Shown: positions 43,829 through 53,538 of the stretch, piece by piece
Layout of the letters: each line of letters begins with the position of its first letter
Numbering within the stretch: the first letter of the stretch is position 1
Source: JAPPHA01 sp965221575
GTDB taxonomy: Bacteria; Pseudomonadota; Alphaproteobacteria; Rhodobacterales; Rhodobacteraceae
NCBI GenBank assembly: GCA_965221575.1
Contig: CBDCSM010000014.1
Span: 434,001 to 498,000 of the forward strand
Direction of reading: 5' to 3'
DNA: 64,000 bases
Program-made: the position numbers and the translations under genes
The notes under the pieces: model-generated
Databases searched by the model: none
What the model was told of the DNA's origin: nothing
The model's input: only the letters and a program-made list of their open reading frames with translations

Positions 43829-44152
43829 GATGAAAGGCGCTCGCAGGATTTCCGGTCAGGCGCGCGGTTGCCCTCGCCTGAAAGGTCTTTCCGGGTCCAG
43901 TAGTGCGCTCCGGACAGATCGTCATGGCATGGTCATCCTTTGAGCCAACCGGGAAAGCACATCCCACCGAACCCCTTAACATCAAACGAATCAGCGTAAA
44001 GATGGTGCACCGTATCTCGAGGCAGGAAGGGAACGCGTGCTTACTGTTCGGTGGAGTGCCGGCGGCAGCGCGAAATCAATCGATGTATCCTTTGCTGGTC
44101 AGTCATCAACAATCAGTTCCTTTACCTGCGGAAAAATCGAGCCCTGTCAGAA
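43829..44152. other. Intergenic region
   Basis: The 324 bp between two minus-strand genes show no protein-like frame, repeat or RNA that I recognise. It presumably carries the promoter of the hyuA-hyuB pair. Confidence 0.35.
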
Positions 44153-45658
44153 TCAGGATACGAACACCTTTTTCATGCGACGTACGGGATCAAGGACATG
44201 ATCCCGTACCCTCTTCTTTCGCAATCGACGGCGGTTCAGTTGTGTCTGGACGGCATCCCGCAAGCTGAATTCGATACTGGATTTGACTGCGTCGATGTTC
44301 CAATTAGGTTTCCTGGCGCAAACCGGTATCGGCTTTTCCAGGCCGATGTCATCAGCAATCGCGAGGACGGCTTTTTCAATCGTGGTTTCGTGAGCACCGG
44401 AAATACGGTTGTCGGACGGCCACTCCGTCGGAAACGGTAGCAGGTCGATTCCCGTCGCGACGGCGAGGACGGGCGGTTTTCTCCGTTTTTGGTGTTTGGC
44501 GAACCACTCGTTGAAACGTTTCAACAGCTCGTGGTCCAGGTTGCGCGCCGGCCGGTTCGCACGCACAGCCCAGATGACAAGGTCACATTGCGTGAGTTCC
44601 GACATCAAGTCGCCGTGTCTCTTTTTTGTTGTGTCGAATCCGGGCGTGTCGACCAGGTGACAGTGGAAGTCATCGATAGTCATTTCATATGTGGCCAGGC
44701 CTTCGGTAGTGGGGGGTGCGTCAATTTCCGGAGGGGCCTTGCCTGTCGTCAGGACGTCAACGATTGAAGATTTTCCGGTGCTTGTTTGGCCGACCACCAG
44801 GATCCGCAGGGGATCCAGCAGCGCGGCGGTTCGCTTCAGATCCTCCAGGGTTTCGTTTAACCTTTTCTCTAGGAGTTCCGCATCGGAATACTTGAGCCGA
44901 CCGGAATAAAGATCCACCGCGGCACTCGCGATTTCCTTCAAAAGGCGGCGTTGCAGTTCCGACTGAAACTCGACGCCGACATAGTTCCAGTGATCACCGG
45001 AAATCCAGCCTTCGATTTCTCGAATGGCCGCGACATGGGGATCGGCAATGGCTCTGACGGCCCGGCGGACCTTGTCCACAATGCTGACACCGCGGCTGAT
45101 TTCGTCTCCGTGTTCCCAAACCCAATAGAGAGTGCCGACCGAGACACTGTCGGAAAGCGGAATGTTGTCACGAATGACCCTACGATATCGACTCGCGGCT
45201 CTCTCGGTCAGTAGCAAGGCTTCGGGAACCGTGAAACTCAGGATGCCGTTGCCGCCGTCCGAAAACCTGTTCGCGACACCCTTGACCACGTCCATTGCCC
45301 GGTTCTGCATTTCCGGCCAGGGAACCGGTTCAGTCGTATTTGTTTCGATGTCGTCGCAGGTCGCGCGGTAAATTTCCCGTTCGTGGTCGGTCCACTCGTG
45401 GTTTTCCTCGACGTCTTCGAGCGAAGGCGTATCTCGCCGCTTCCGTTTCCTTCGAGCCCGGCCAAGGATGATGCGGTGAATCAGAAACAAGACGACGACG
45501 ATTCCGAGACTTGCCAGCCAGGGAATCAGCCAGTTGTTCTGGAACAACCAAAGGACGCCCACCAACATGAGCACGATGAACGGAGCGGCAAAGACCAGAA
45601 CGCCCAGGAGAATGTCCAGGCGCAAGAACCATCCGAACCATCCCCTGGCGCCGGCCAT
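44153..45658 (-). CDS. Membrane-associated GTPase
   Basis: A 501-residue protein with two N-terminal membrane segments (LLGVLVFAAPFIVLMLVG, IPWLASLGIVVVLFLIHRI), a cytoplasmic helical region, and a GTPase domain in the C-terminal half. The P-loop is VVGQTSTGKSSIVDVL (near residue 290), G3 is HLVDTPGFDTTKKRHG, and a TGID sequence (VATGIDLLPF) may serve as G4. The ATG at 45658 lies 1 bp after the previous gene's TAG, so the two GTPases are co-transcribed. The layout recalls dynamin- or IRG-like membrane GTPases; the role is unknown. Confidence 0.75.
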   Translation of the reverse strand: MAGARGWFGWFLRLDILLGVLVFAAPFIVLMLVGVLWLFQNNWLIPWLASLGIVVVLFLIHRIILGRARRKRKRRDTPSLEDVEENHEWTDHEREIYRATCDDIETNTTEPVPWPEMQNRAMDVVKGVANRFSDGGNGILSFTVPEALLLTERAASRYRRVIRDNIPLSDSVSVGTLYWVWEHGDEISRGVSIVDKVRRAVRAIADPHVAAIREIEGWISGDHWNYVGVEFQSELQRRLLKEIASAAVDLYSGRLKYSDAELLEKRLNETLEDLKRTAALLDPLRILVVGQTSTGKSSIVDVLTTGKAPPEIDAPPTTEGLATYEMTIDDFHCHLVDTPGFDTTKKRHGDLMSELTQCDLVIWAVRANRPARNLDHELLKRFNEWFAKHQKRRKPPVLAVATGIDLLPFPTEWPSDNRISGAHETTIEKAVLAIADDIGLEKPIPVCARKPNWNIDAVKSSIEFSLRDAVQTQLNRRRLRKKRVRDHVLDPVRRMKKVFVS

Positions 45659-45659
45659 T

Positions 45660-46775
45660 CTAGGTGTTCTTTCCCGACTGGAACGCCTGTTTGTACAGGG
45701 CGCGAAGTTCCTCGGGAGACACTTCCCGGCCCTCTCGGACCTGAAAAAGGAAATATGCCGCAGCACGGCCCAAGGCGTAAGTTGCGGTGAAACTTATCGT
45801 TCCGGCGGCGAGGGCTCCGACGGTCTGGCCGTAAACGGGAATCAACTTTCCGAATTGGCGCAATCCGAGATTCAGCCCGTAACGGAGCAAAAACGCGGTA
45901 CCGAGGCATGCCTTCAACTGCAGGAGGAGAGGCAATGTCCACTCGACTTCGTAGCGCCGACCGAGTGCCGCGAGCATTGCACTTTGTGCGGCGATGACCG
46001 AGCCCGCACCAACGACAGGCAAAGTGTCGCTTGCGCCGGCACTGGCGGCGTACCAGAGCACTGTATTCCGGTGGTTGGAAAACTCGTTTCCCTCGGCCGA
46101 ACTGCGTTCGCGTCTTGCGAGAACAAATGCCGGAACCTTGAGCAGGTCACTGAGAGCGACGACCAGTTTGTCGCGATCCTCCGGGGTTTCTTTCCCCGTG
46201 GTTGCCGGGCCAGCGAGTTCGAGTTCGATCCACGGGACTTCCCGACCGACCGCTTCCCTGACCATTTCCCGGATCTGGGCGCGCGCGCGCGAACGCTCGC
46301 CCACTTCGGGAACGCAGCCCTTTCCGGTATGAACCAGCAGGATTTCCGTGCCACGGGCCTTTTTGCTCACCGTCCTCAATACGTCACAAAGTTCCTGCTG
46401 GTTGGGATCATCCAGTTTTGCGACCGCCACGACGACGTGACTATGTTCCATGCATTCGCGAATATCTTCGGCAGGATCATATCCGGTTTCACCGAGCCCG
46501 CGTGTATCCAGGAATTTCAACAAGGGTTGGTCTGGCGGATACGCGAAAACGTCGGCAGTCCGGGTGCAGGGTCGATAGCCGTTCCCGATCTCGATTTCGG
46601 AAGCACCGGTGACGGATTTGACAATTGATGACTTGCCCGCTGCCGTCTTTCCGAGAAGCCATATCATCGGCACCACTTTTTCCGTTGCCGAATCGACTTC
46701 CTGTTGACGTTCGTCCCCGTTTTCCGAAGAAACCTCTTCCCACAAGGACCTCCAGTATCGATTGATCAAGGTCAT
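45660..46775 (-). CDS. GTPase with C-terminal DUF697-like membrane domain
   Basis: A 371-residue protein. The P-loop is WLLGKTAAGKSSIVKSV (near residue 38) and G3 is FLDTRGLGETGYD; the G4 region (LVHTGKG) is degenerate. The C-terminal part has two hydrophobic helical stretches (AGSVIAAQSAMLAALG, VYGQTVGALAAGTISFTA) ending in SPEELRALYKQAFQ, like DUF697 (YcjF-type) domains. The start ATG 46775 is chosen because upstream residues lie in the divergent amidase promoter. It may dimerise with the following GTPase at the membrane. Confidence 0.75.
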   Translation of the reverse strand: MTLINRYWRSLWEEVSSENGDERQQEVDSATEKVVPMIWLLGKTAAGKSSIVKSVTGASEIEIGNGYRPCTRTADVFAYPPDQPLLKFLDTRGLGETGYDPAEDIRECMEHSHVVVAVAKLDDPNQQELCDVLRTVSKKARGTEILLVHTGKGCVPEVGERSRARAQIREMVREAVGREVPWIELELAGPATTGKETPEDRDKLVVALSDLLKVPAFVLARRERSSAEGNEFSNHRNTVLWYAASAGASDTLPVVGAGSVIAAQSAMLAALGRRYEVEWTLPLLLQLKACLGTAFLLRYGLNLGLRQFGKLIPVYGQTVGALAAGTISFTATYALGRAAAYFLFQVREGREVSPEELRALYKQAFQSGKNT

Positions 46776-46995
46776 TGTGTTTGCAACACGCCCAATTTCA
46801 AATAGACCCTTGAAGCGCACCAACGAATTGGATGCCGACGGCGGAAATCCACCGCGAAATTCAAACTTTGTTACAAAGTCGATTTCGGCATGGCAAGTCA
46901 ACGGCTGAGGGGTTGAGGATAGACGCGTAAGTGATTTCGGGTCGAACACCTTTGCGGGTCTGCGCCCGTGCATGTCGAATTTCAGGAGAATGGCC

Positions 46996-48447
46996 ATGAG
47001 CAGACCAGAGACGGTGTTCACGGGTCCCGAACTGTGCACCTTGTCCGCCCGGAAAGCCGTCAGGCTCCTCAAGACGGGGGAGATCAGGCCCGATGAGCTT
47101 CTGGAAGCATCACTCGAGCGAATCGAACAGGTAAATCCTGCCGTCAATGCCACCGTCGTTCACTGCGAAGGGCGCGCACGGGAGTCGATTGCGCGGCTCG
47201 ACGAGCGAAACCTGGCCGCTGGGGGCGAGCCCGGCTGGCTCGCCGGTCTGCCTGTGGGAATCAAGGATCTGATCGATGTGGCCGGCCTTCCCAACACCTG
47301 CGGCAGCCCGGCGCTGAAAGACAACGTTCCCGATTGCAGCGACGCTCTCATCGACCGGCTCGAGGCAAGAGGTGCAGTCATCGCGGGCAAGACGAACACT
47401 CCCGAGTTCGGTGCCGGCGGCAACACCTTCAATGACGTCTTTGGTTTCACCCGCAATCCCTGGAACACCGCGATGAATGCCGGCGGATCGTCCGGAGGTT
47501 CGGCTGCCGCACTGGCAACCGGGGAGTTCTGGCTCTGCCACGGCTCGGACCTGGCGGGTTCGCTGCGAACGCCGGCAGCGTTTTGCGGCGTTATCGGGTT
47601 TCGGCCCTCTCCGGGTCGATGCGGCGGCGGCCCAAGGGATCTGGCGTTCGCGCCCGAAGCTGTCGACGGTCCGATGGCCAGGGATGTCCTGGATACGGCG
47701 CTTCTCCTGGATGCGATGTGCGGCTACGACCCGCGGCATCCCATAAGCCTGGAAGCGCCTGGTGTCCCGTTCCAGGCTGCCGCCAAGAAAAACCCGGGCC
47801 GAATCCGCATTGCCTTTGCAGAAGATCTCGGTGGGTTCGCTCCCGTCGAAGGCGAGATACGGGAAGTCTTGCGCACATCCCTCGAAACCGTTGCCGATCG
47901 GGATGTCATCGTGGAGGAATCATGTCCGGACCTGCCCGGGCTCAACGAAACCTATTTGACGCTGAGGGGAATTCACTACGGTGCGGTGGTCGACTTCCTC
48001 CCGGAGGAAGCGAAGGCATACTTCAAGCGAACGCTCCGGGAAAACGCCGAATTCGGCCGGAACCTCCAAGCACCGGACATCTTCCGGGCCTTGAGAAACA
48101 AGACAGTGCTCTACGAAATCATGAGGCAGTTTCTGGAAAGCCATGATGTCCTGGCCTTGCCGGTCATGGGAATCGCTCCGGGACCGGTAGAGGTCGAGTA
48201 TCCCCCGTCCGTCGACGGTGTCGAAATGGGAAACTATGTCGAGTGGCTGCGCTTTTCCTTTCTTTCAACCACAACCGGGCTGCCGTCCATCGCGATGCCG
48301 GCTGGTTTTACCCCGCGGGGTCTGCCAGTCGGCATCCAGTTGATCGGACCACCAAGAGGAGAAGCGAGATTGCTTCAGGTGGCCCGCGCGTTGGAAGAAC
48401 GGCTGAACCTGCCGGCCGGGCCGATAGATCCACACGTTTCAGATTGA
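46996..48447 (+). CDS. Amidase (amidase signature family)
   Basis: A 483-residue amidase. The Ser-cisSer-Lys triad is present: Lys in GLPVGIKDLIDVAG, Ser in AGGSSGGSAAALATG and Ser in GSDLAGSLRTPAAFCG. It hydrolyses a linear amide to acid and ammonia. AGGAG lies 7 bp before ATG 46996; earlier in-frame ATGs exist at 46972 and 46990. It is transcribed divergently from the GTPase pair. The following amidohydrolase gene and the ring-opening hyu genes suggest a shared theme of amide and cyclic-nitrogen use. Confidence 0.9.
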   Translation: MSRPETVFTGPELCTLSARKAVRLLKTGEIRPDELLEASLERIEQVNPAVNATVVHCEGRARESIARLDERNLAAGGEPGWLAGLPVGIKDLIDVAGLPNTCGSPALKDNVPDCSDALIDRLEARGAVIAGKTNTPEFGAGGNTFNDVFGFTRNPWNTAMNAGGSSGGSAAALATGEFWLCHGSDLAGSLRTPAAFCGVIGFRPSPGRCGGGPRDLAFAPEAVDGPMARDVLDTALLLDAMCGYDPRHPISLEAPGVPFQAAAKKNPGRIRIAFAEDLGGFAPVEGEIREVLRTSLETVADRDVIVEESCPDLPGLNETYLTLRGIHYGAVVDFLPEEAKAYFKRTLRENAEFGRNLQAPDIFRALRNKTVLYEIMRQFLESHDVLALPVMGIAPGPVEVEYPPSVDGVEMGNYVEWLRFSFLSTTTGLPSIAMPAGFTPRGLPVGIQLIGPPRGEARLLQVARALEERLNLPAGPIDPHVSD

Positions 48448-48756
48448 CATAGAGGGCTCTGACAGGCGTCAGATACGGTCAGGCCGACAACTGGACCCGC
48501 CCTGGTGCCGCTGCCAGGAGTTCGTGCGTGCGCGGTTCCCGCGGATCACGCGTGATGCAGACCGGCTGCCGCTTCCACGCATCCTTGACCTGAACGCCAA
48601 GATTCATCGGGCCATTGACGATCGACTGGCCAACCGCCGCCCCGGGTTCGGGGACCTGCCCGCGACATCAGGACCGACGAAGTGGCACACCCGAACAGGC
48701 TATCAGGGCGGCGTTGAAAACAGCTATAGGGTCGCGGATTTGAATGGAGGAAAGAC
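48448..48756. other. Intergenic region
   Basis: No gene or RNA is recognised. A strong GGAGG at 48746-48750 belongs to the next gene. A GC-rich inverted stretch near 48465-48510 could end the amidase transcript, but it lacks a T-run. Confidence 0.3.
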
Positions 48757-50379
48757 ATGATCACCGTGTACGCGGCGAAGAAGATCATCACGATGGATCG
48801 GAACATGCCCGAAGCGACGCATGTTGCGGTTCGCGACGGGCTCGTGCTTGCGGTCGGCGGTCCTGACTGTGCCAACAGTTGGGTCGAAGAGACAAGGATC
48901 GATGACAGTTTCGCCGACCGGGTCTTCATGCCGGGCCTGATCGAAGCCCATGCCCATGTCATGACGGGCGGCGTTTCCCGTTACTGTTACGTCGGGCATT
49001 ACCCGAGAACCAGTGTCGAGGGTGGTGTCTGGGAGGGCGCGAAGTCCAACGATGCCATAGTCGAGAGGCTTCGGGAAGTGGCGGTGTCGACGTCCACGAA
49101 CGCGCCGGTTATAGGTTGGGGATTCGACCCTGCGTTCGTTGAAGGACCGAGGCTGGACCGCAACCTGCTCGACAAGGTTTCGCGCGAACAGCCGGTCGTT
49201 CTTTTCCACTCGAATTTTCATGTCCTGACCGCCAATTCCAAGGCCCTTGAACAGGCGGGACTGGATGCCGGTGCGGATATCGAGGGGTTGTGCGTGGCCC
49301 CGGACGGCACGCTCACGGGAGAACTGCAAGAATTCAAGGCAATGACGCCGGTCATGAACATGGCAGGGATCTCCGTCGCCGGACTCTCCGATGAACGGTC
49401 GGTTCGTGACTACGGTCGACTTGCACGCAGTTGTGGGGTTACGACGATCGCCGATCTCAGTTCGGACCTGTTCGAGGAGGAAGTCAGGATGCTCCTCAGG
49501 GTCACCTCGGAACCTGAGTTTCCGATCCGGTATGCCCCGGTAATGGCCGCAACCGAGGTTGAACCCGAAGAGGCGGCAGCGAGGGCAAGGGCGCTCGGAA
49601 AGAGATCGACGTCAAGACTGTGCCTGGGCAGTGCCAAGCTGTTCACCGACGGCACGATCCAGGGCCGGACGGCGAAACTCAAGCCGCCCGGCTACTTGAC
49701 CGGGCGTGACAACGGTATCTGGAACATGGACATGGACGACTTTCGGAGATCGGTCCGTGTCCTCCACGAAGCAGGGGTCAAGATCCATATTCATGCCAAC
49801 GGGGACGAGGCAACCGAGGAGTCAATTCGGGTGTTCGAGGCTGCCATGCTTGCCTGCCCGAATCCGGACCTCCGCCACACGCTTGAGCATGCCCAGCTCG
49901 CCGGTGTCGACCAGTTCAAGCGAATGCGCGCCCTTGGCCTGACCGTGAATCTCTTTGCCAATCATTTGCACTATTTCGGTGATGTTCACTGGACCAGCAC
50001 CGTTGGCCCGGACAGGGCTCGGAGGATGAATGCCTGTGCTGACGCGTGGCGGGTTTTCGACGGAGATTTCGCCATTCATTCCGACTCTCCGGTCACGCCG
50101 CTCGCGCCGCTGAAGACCGCGTGGTGCGCGGTCAATCGTCAGACAGAGTCGGGCAGGAGACTGGGAGATTCACAACAGCTCACCGTCCCGCAGGCTCTCC
50201 ACTGCATCACGATGGGCGCGGCATATGTCCTCAAGCTCGACGATCGTGTCGGTTCGATCCAATGCGGCAAACAGGCGGACTTCTGCGTGCTCGGCGCCGA
50301 CCCGCTTGAAGTCGATCCAGGCGAACTGGATTCCGTGCCCGTCATCGCGACAATTCTCGGGGGCGAGATCACGCGATAA
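48757..50379 (+). CDS. Amidohydrolase family 3 protein (YtcJ-like)
   Basis: A 540-residue metal-dependent amidohydrolase. Metal ligands are visible in the expected order: HAHVMTGG (near residue 66), HANGDEATEES, HTLEHAQLAGV and HSDSPVTP. The N-terminal and C-terminal beta-sandwich segments are present (AAKKIITMDRNMPEATHVAV, GKQADFCVLGADPLEVDPG). The substrate is unknown; the family acts on formyl or cyclic amides and related bonds. GGAGG lies 6 bp before the ATG. Confidence 0.86.
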   Translation: MITVYAAKKIITMDRNMPEATHVAVRDGLVLAVGGPDCANSWVEETRIDDSFADRVFMPGLIEAHAHVMTGGVSRYCYVGHYPRTSVEGGVWEGAKSNDAIVERLREVAVSTSTNAPVIGWGFDPAFVEGPRLDRNLLDKVSREQPVVLFHSNFHVLTANSKALEQAGLDAGADIEGLCVAPDGTLTGELQEFKAMTPVMNMAGISVAGLSDERSVRDYGRLARSCGVTTIADLSSDLFEEEVRMLLRVTSEPEFPIRYAPVMAATEVEPEEAAARARALGKRSTSRLCLGSAKLFTDGTIQGRTAKLKPPGYLTGRDNGIWNMDMDDFRRSVRVLHEAGVKIHIHANGDEATEESIRVFEAAMLACPNPDLRHTLEHAQLAGVDQFKRMRALGLTVNLFANHLHYFGDVHWTSTVGPDRARRMNACADAWRVFDGDFAIHSDSPVTPLAPLKTAWCAVNRQTESGRRLGDSQQLTVPQALHCITMGAAYVLKLDDRVGSIQCGKQADFCVLGADPLEVDPGELDSVPVIATILGGEITR

Positions 50380-50518
50380 CGTGCGGGCGCATGCACAGCC
50401 ACTGCGATCGCGGAATCGAAGTTTTCGCTGGCTCGGGAAGAAGACCGCCCAGAGCAATGACGAAACGTGATAGCGCTTCGGTTCGCAACGTGCGAAGTCT
50501 GTGCGTTTGGCACCTCCG

Positions 50519-50755
50519 CTATTTCTCGATTGGGGCATCCGCATGCCGACGGTCGAGGTCATCAAGCACCTTCAACCCGCGCTCGGGTTCGCCGCGGACT
50601 GCGCGCATCCAGAATCGCATTTCGGTGTCATGTTCCGTTAACGCTCGCACCGACAACTCTTGCATCAGCTCATTGGGGCTTGGCCCACGCCGCGCCTCCA
50701 TCGCCGCCAACCGATCACGTTGCGCATCCGGAAGCCGTATCGTCAATGTTGCCAT
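50519..50755 (-). CDS. Ribbon-helix-helix antitoxin
   Basis: A 78-residue CopG/Arc-type DNA-binding protein. It starts ATLTIRLPDAQRDRLAAMEARR, the usual ribbon and first helix, then GPSPNELMQELSVRAL. It lies 10 bp downstream of the PIN-domain gene on the same strand, so the pair looks like a toxin-antitoxin module with the toxin first. The C-terminal tail (MRAVRGEPERGLKVLDDLD) should bind the toxin. Confidence 0.75.
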   Translation of the reverse strand: MATLTIRLPDAQRDRLAAMEARRGPSPNELMQELSVRALTEHDTEMRFWMRAVRGEPERGLKVLDDLDRRHADAPIEK

Positions 50756-50765
50756 GTCAGTCGTC

Positions 50766-51179
50766 CTACCTCAGCCAGGCCCCAGGCTTAGCGACCCGGA
50801 AGCCGCAAAATATCAGTTCCCCCGCCGCGAAGTCCACTTCGCTGCCAGTCACGATCCACGCTGCGTTCCTGGCAAACGCCAGCTCGATCAGTTGGTCGTC
50901 TGACTCGTCCCGGAGGTTCGGGCGCCAGGGAAAGGAGACAGAAATCCTCTGGCAGACACCAAGAACGGCGTCGAAAAGTGCTGCCAGGTCTTCCAGGCTT
51001 ATCGGTTCCGTCGCGAACAGTTCTACCCTCGCAAAAACATCTTCATATTCCGGGAACAAGGCGTTGCCGATGAACCTGCTGTGACCGGTTCGCCCTGCTG
51101 TTCGTTGCATCGAATTCGATCCGGGAACCCCTAAACGAAACACTTTGGTGAGGAATGTGGGTGTCGGGTAAATTGACAT
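50766..51179 (-). CDS. PIN-domain toxin, probably degenerate
   Basis: A 137-residue protein. The middle and end are typical of PIN-family toxins: FPEYEDVFARVELFA, WRPNLRDESDDQLIELA with acidic residues, and AAWIVTGSEVDF. The N-terminal strand, where the family has a D-T-N/S motif with the first catalytic aspartate, reads YPTPTF, so that Asp seems absent. It may be inactive, or a shifted start may hide the real N-terminus. It is followed by the RHH antitoxin. Confidence 0.65.
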   Translation of the reverse strand: MSIYPTPTFLTKVFRLGVPGSNSMQRTAGRTGHSRFIGNALFPEYEDVFARVELFATEPISLEDLAALFDAVLGVCQRISVSFPWRPNLRDESDDQLIELAFARNAAWIVTGSEVDFAAGELIFCGFRVAKPGAWLR

Positions 51180-51344
51180 CGTGTTTTCGGGCAGGAAGAT
51201 ATCAGGGGAGTACCCAAGGCAAGTTCGCGGCTGCTCATGTTACAAAAAAATAAAAATTTTAAATTTGCGTAACTTGTGACTTGGCAGCCAATCGCCTCGA
51301 ACATATACTGGTCGTGAGGTCCCGAGACTTGGGAGATTTACCCG

Positions 51345-52547
51345 TTGGACGCCTTGATCTGCGACGGTGTACGGACGCCGATTGGTCGATATGGCGGGGT
51401 GCTGTCGTCGGTCAGGACCGACGACCTTGCCGCTTTCCCGATCATGGCGCTGATGCACCGTAACACGGGCGTTGACTGGAGCAGGCTCGACGAAGTCGTT
51501 CTGGGATGCGCGAACCAGGCCGGTGAAGATAACCGGAACGTCGCACGGATGGCCACGCTTCTCGCCGGCCTGCCCGTCGAAATACCTGCACTGACCGTGA
51601 ACAGGCTTTGCGCCAGCGGTATGGATGCCGTCGCAATCGCCGCGCGCGGCGTTCGGTCCGGCGATTACGACCTGGTGATCGCCGGAGGTGTCGAAAGCAT
51701 GAGCCGGGCGCCGTTCGTCATGCCGAAGGCACCGTCGGCGTTCTCGCGTGCGCAGGAGGTTCATGACACGACCATCGGATGGCGGTTCGTGAACCCGAAA
51801 ATCGACTCCGCCCATGGAACGCATTCGATGCCGGAAACTGCCGACAATGTCGCGGATGAGTTCAACGTCTCCCGCCACGACCAGGACCGCTTCGCCGCAC
51901 GAAGCCAGAGTCGATGGGCGGCCGCGCACGAAGCCGGATTCTTCAGGGACGAAATCGTGGCCGTGAGTATTCCGCGACCGAAAGGCGGTGACGAAGAGGT
52001 GACGGAAGACGAGCATCCGAGACGTGGCACGACGGCGGAAGGTCTCGCCAAGCTGAACGGGATCAACGGACGTGACCGCTCCGTGACCGCAGGAAATTCC
52101 AGCGGCATCAATGATGGCGCCGCGGCGATCCTGATTTCTTCCGAGACCGGCGCGAGGGATCATGGGCTGAAACCGGTCGCGCGAGTTGTCGGGATGGCAT
52201 CTGCCGGAGTTCTGCCCCGTGTCATGGGTGTCGGGCCTGTCCCTGCGTGCCGAAAGGTGCTTGACCGGGCGGGGTTGAGCATCGACCAGATCGATGTGAT
52301 CGAGCTCAACGAGGCGTTCGCCAGCCAGGGGCTGGCGACGCTGAGACAACTCGGCGTGGCGGATGACGACGAACGGGTGAATCCGAACGGGGGCGCCATC
52401 GCGCTAGGCCATCCGCTCGGCATGTCCGGAACGCGGGTCGTTCTGACGGCAGCACGCCAGTTGCGGCGAATTCGTGGAAAGTACGCCCTTTGCACGATGT
52501 GCGTTGGCGTTGGGCAGGGTACAGCCGTTATCCTGGAACGTGTTTGA
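51345..52547 (+). CDS. paaJ: 3-oxoadipyl-CoA thiolase
   Basis: A 400-residue thiolase, cutting 3-oxoadipyl-CoA (and probably 3-oxo-5,6-dehydrosuberyl-CoA) in phenylacetate breakdown. The catalytic Cys is in VNRLCASGMDAVAIAAR (near residue 89), the His in NPNGGAIALGHPLGMSGTR and the second Cys in CTMCVGVGQGTAVILE. The start is TTG 51345 with GGGAG 9 bp upstream. It heads the paaA-E operon, 16 bp from paaA. Confidence 0.88.
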   Translation: MDALICDGVRTPIGRYGGVLSSVRTDDLAAFPIMALMHRNTGVDWSRLDEVVLGCANQAGEDNRNVARMATLLAGLPVEIPALTVNRLCASGMDAVAIAARGVRSGDYDLVIAGGVESMSRAPFVMPKAPSAFSRAQEVHDTTIGWRFVNPKIDSAHGTHSMPETADNVADEFNVSRHDQDRFAARSQSRWAAAHEAGFFRDEIVAVSIPRPKGGDEEVTEDEHPRRGTTAEGLAKLNGINGRDRSVTAGNSSGINDGAAAILISSETGARDHGLKPVARVVGMASAGVLPRVMGVGPVPACRKVLDRAGLSIDQIDVIELNEAFASQGLATLRQLGVADDDERVNPNGGAIALGHPLGMSGTRVVLTAARQLRRIRGKYALCTMCVGVGQGTAVILERV

Positions 52548-52563
52548 TACGGAGGGTCGAATT

Positions 52564-53538
52564 TTGTACGCCCAGATGATCGCTACCGACGGTATGGATG
52601 ATTCTGCCAATGCGGTTGCCTTTCAGGAGCGGATCGACAGGGGAGAAACGATCGAGCCGAACGATTGGATGCCGGAGGGATACAGGAAGACCCTGATTCG
52701 GCAGATCGGCCAGCACGCGCATTCTGAAATCGTCGGACAATTGCCCGAAGGGAACTGGATCACCCGCGCGCCCACGCTGGAGAGAAAGGTCATCCTGCTG
52801 GCCAAGGTCCAGGACGAGGCGGGTCACGGACTTTACCTTTACTGCGCGGCGGAGACGCTCGGGGTCAGCCGCGACGAATTGACCGAGCTGCTCCTCGAAG
52901 GACGCATGAAGTATTCGTCCATTTTCAACTATCCCACGCTGACCTGGGCAGACATGGGAGCCGTCGGCTGGCTGGTCGACAGCGCGGCAATCATGAACCA
53001 GGTGCCGCTTCAGCGCACCTCGTACGGTCCATACGCCCGCGCGATGGTCCGGATCTGCAAGGAAGAGAGTTTTCACCAGAGGCAGGGATTCGACATCATG
53101 ATGACGATGGTGAACGGAACCGAAGCCCAGAAAAAGATGGCCCAGAATGCGCTCGACCGCTTCTGGTACCCCTCGCTAATGATGTTCGGACCATCGGACA
53201 AGGACAGCGTGCATTCGGCAAGATCGATGGCCTGGAAGATCAAGATGAACACCAATGACGAGCTTCGGCAGAAATTCGTCGACCAGACGGTGCCGCAGGC
53301 AGAGTACCTCGGGTTGTCCATCCCGGACCCTGAATTGAAGTGGAACGAAACGCGAGGCCACTACGATTTTTCCGAACCGGACTGGTCCGAATTCTTCGGG
53401 GTCATCAATGGTCACGGACCCTGCAATTCCGAACGTCTCGCGGCTCGAAAAAAAGCCTGGGACGACGGCCGGTGGGTGCGGGACGGCCTCCTCGCACACG
53501 CCAGGAAAAAGGCAGAAAGGGAGTTGGCTGCGGCATGA
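52564..53538 (+). CDS. paaA: Phenylacetyl-CoA epoxidase subunit A (catalytic)
   Basis: The diiron catalytic subunit of ring 1,2-phenylacetyl-CoA epoxidase, 324 residues. Metal-binding ExxH motifs are visible in AKVQDEAGHGLYLYCA and RICKEESFHQRQGFD. The start is TTG 52564, with GGAGGG 7 bp upstream; a longer frame lies inside the thiolase gene. It ends on an ATGA overlap with paaB. Conserved regions such as WITRAPTLERKVIL support the call. Confidence 0.95.
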   Translation: MYAQMIATDGMDDSANAVAFQERIDRGETIEPNDWMPEGYRKTLIRQIGQHAHSEIVGQLPEGNWITRAPTLERKVILLAKVQDEAGHGLYLYCAAETLGVSRDELTELLLEGRMKYSSIFNYPTLTWADMGAVGWLVDSAAIMNQVPLQRTSYGPYARAMVRICKEESFHQRQGFDIMMTMVNGTEAQKKMAQNALDRFWYPSLMMFGPSDKDSVHSARSMAWKIKMNTNDELRQKFVDQTVPQAEYLGLSIPDPELKWNETRGHYDFSEPDWSEFFGVINGHGPCNSERLAARKKAWDDGRWVRDGLLAHARKKAERELAAA

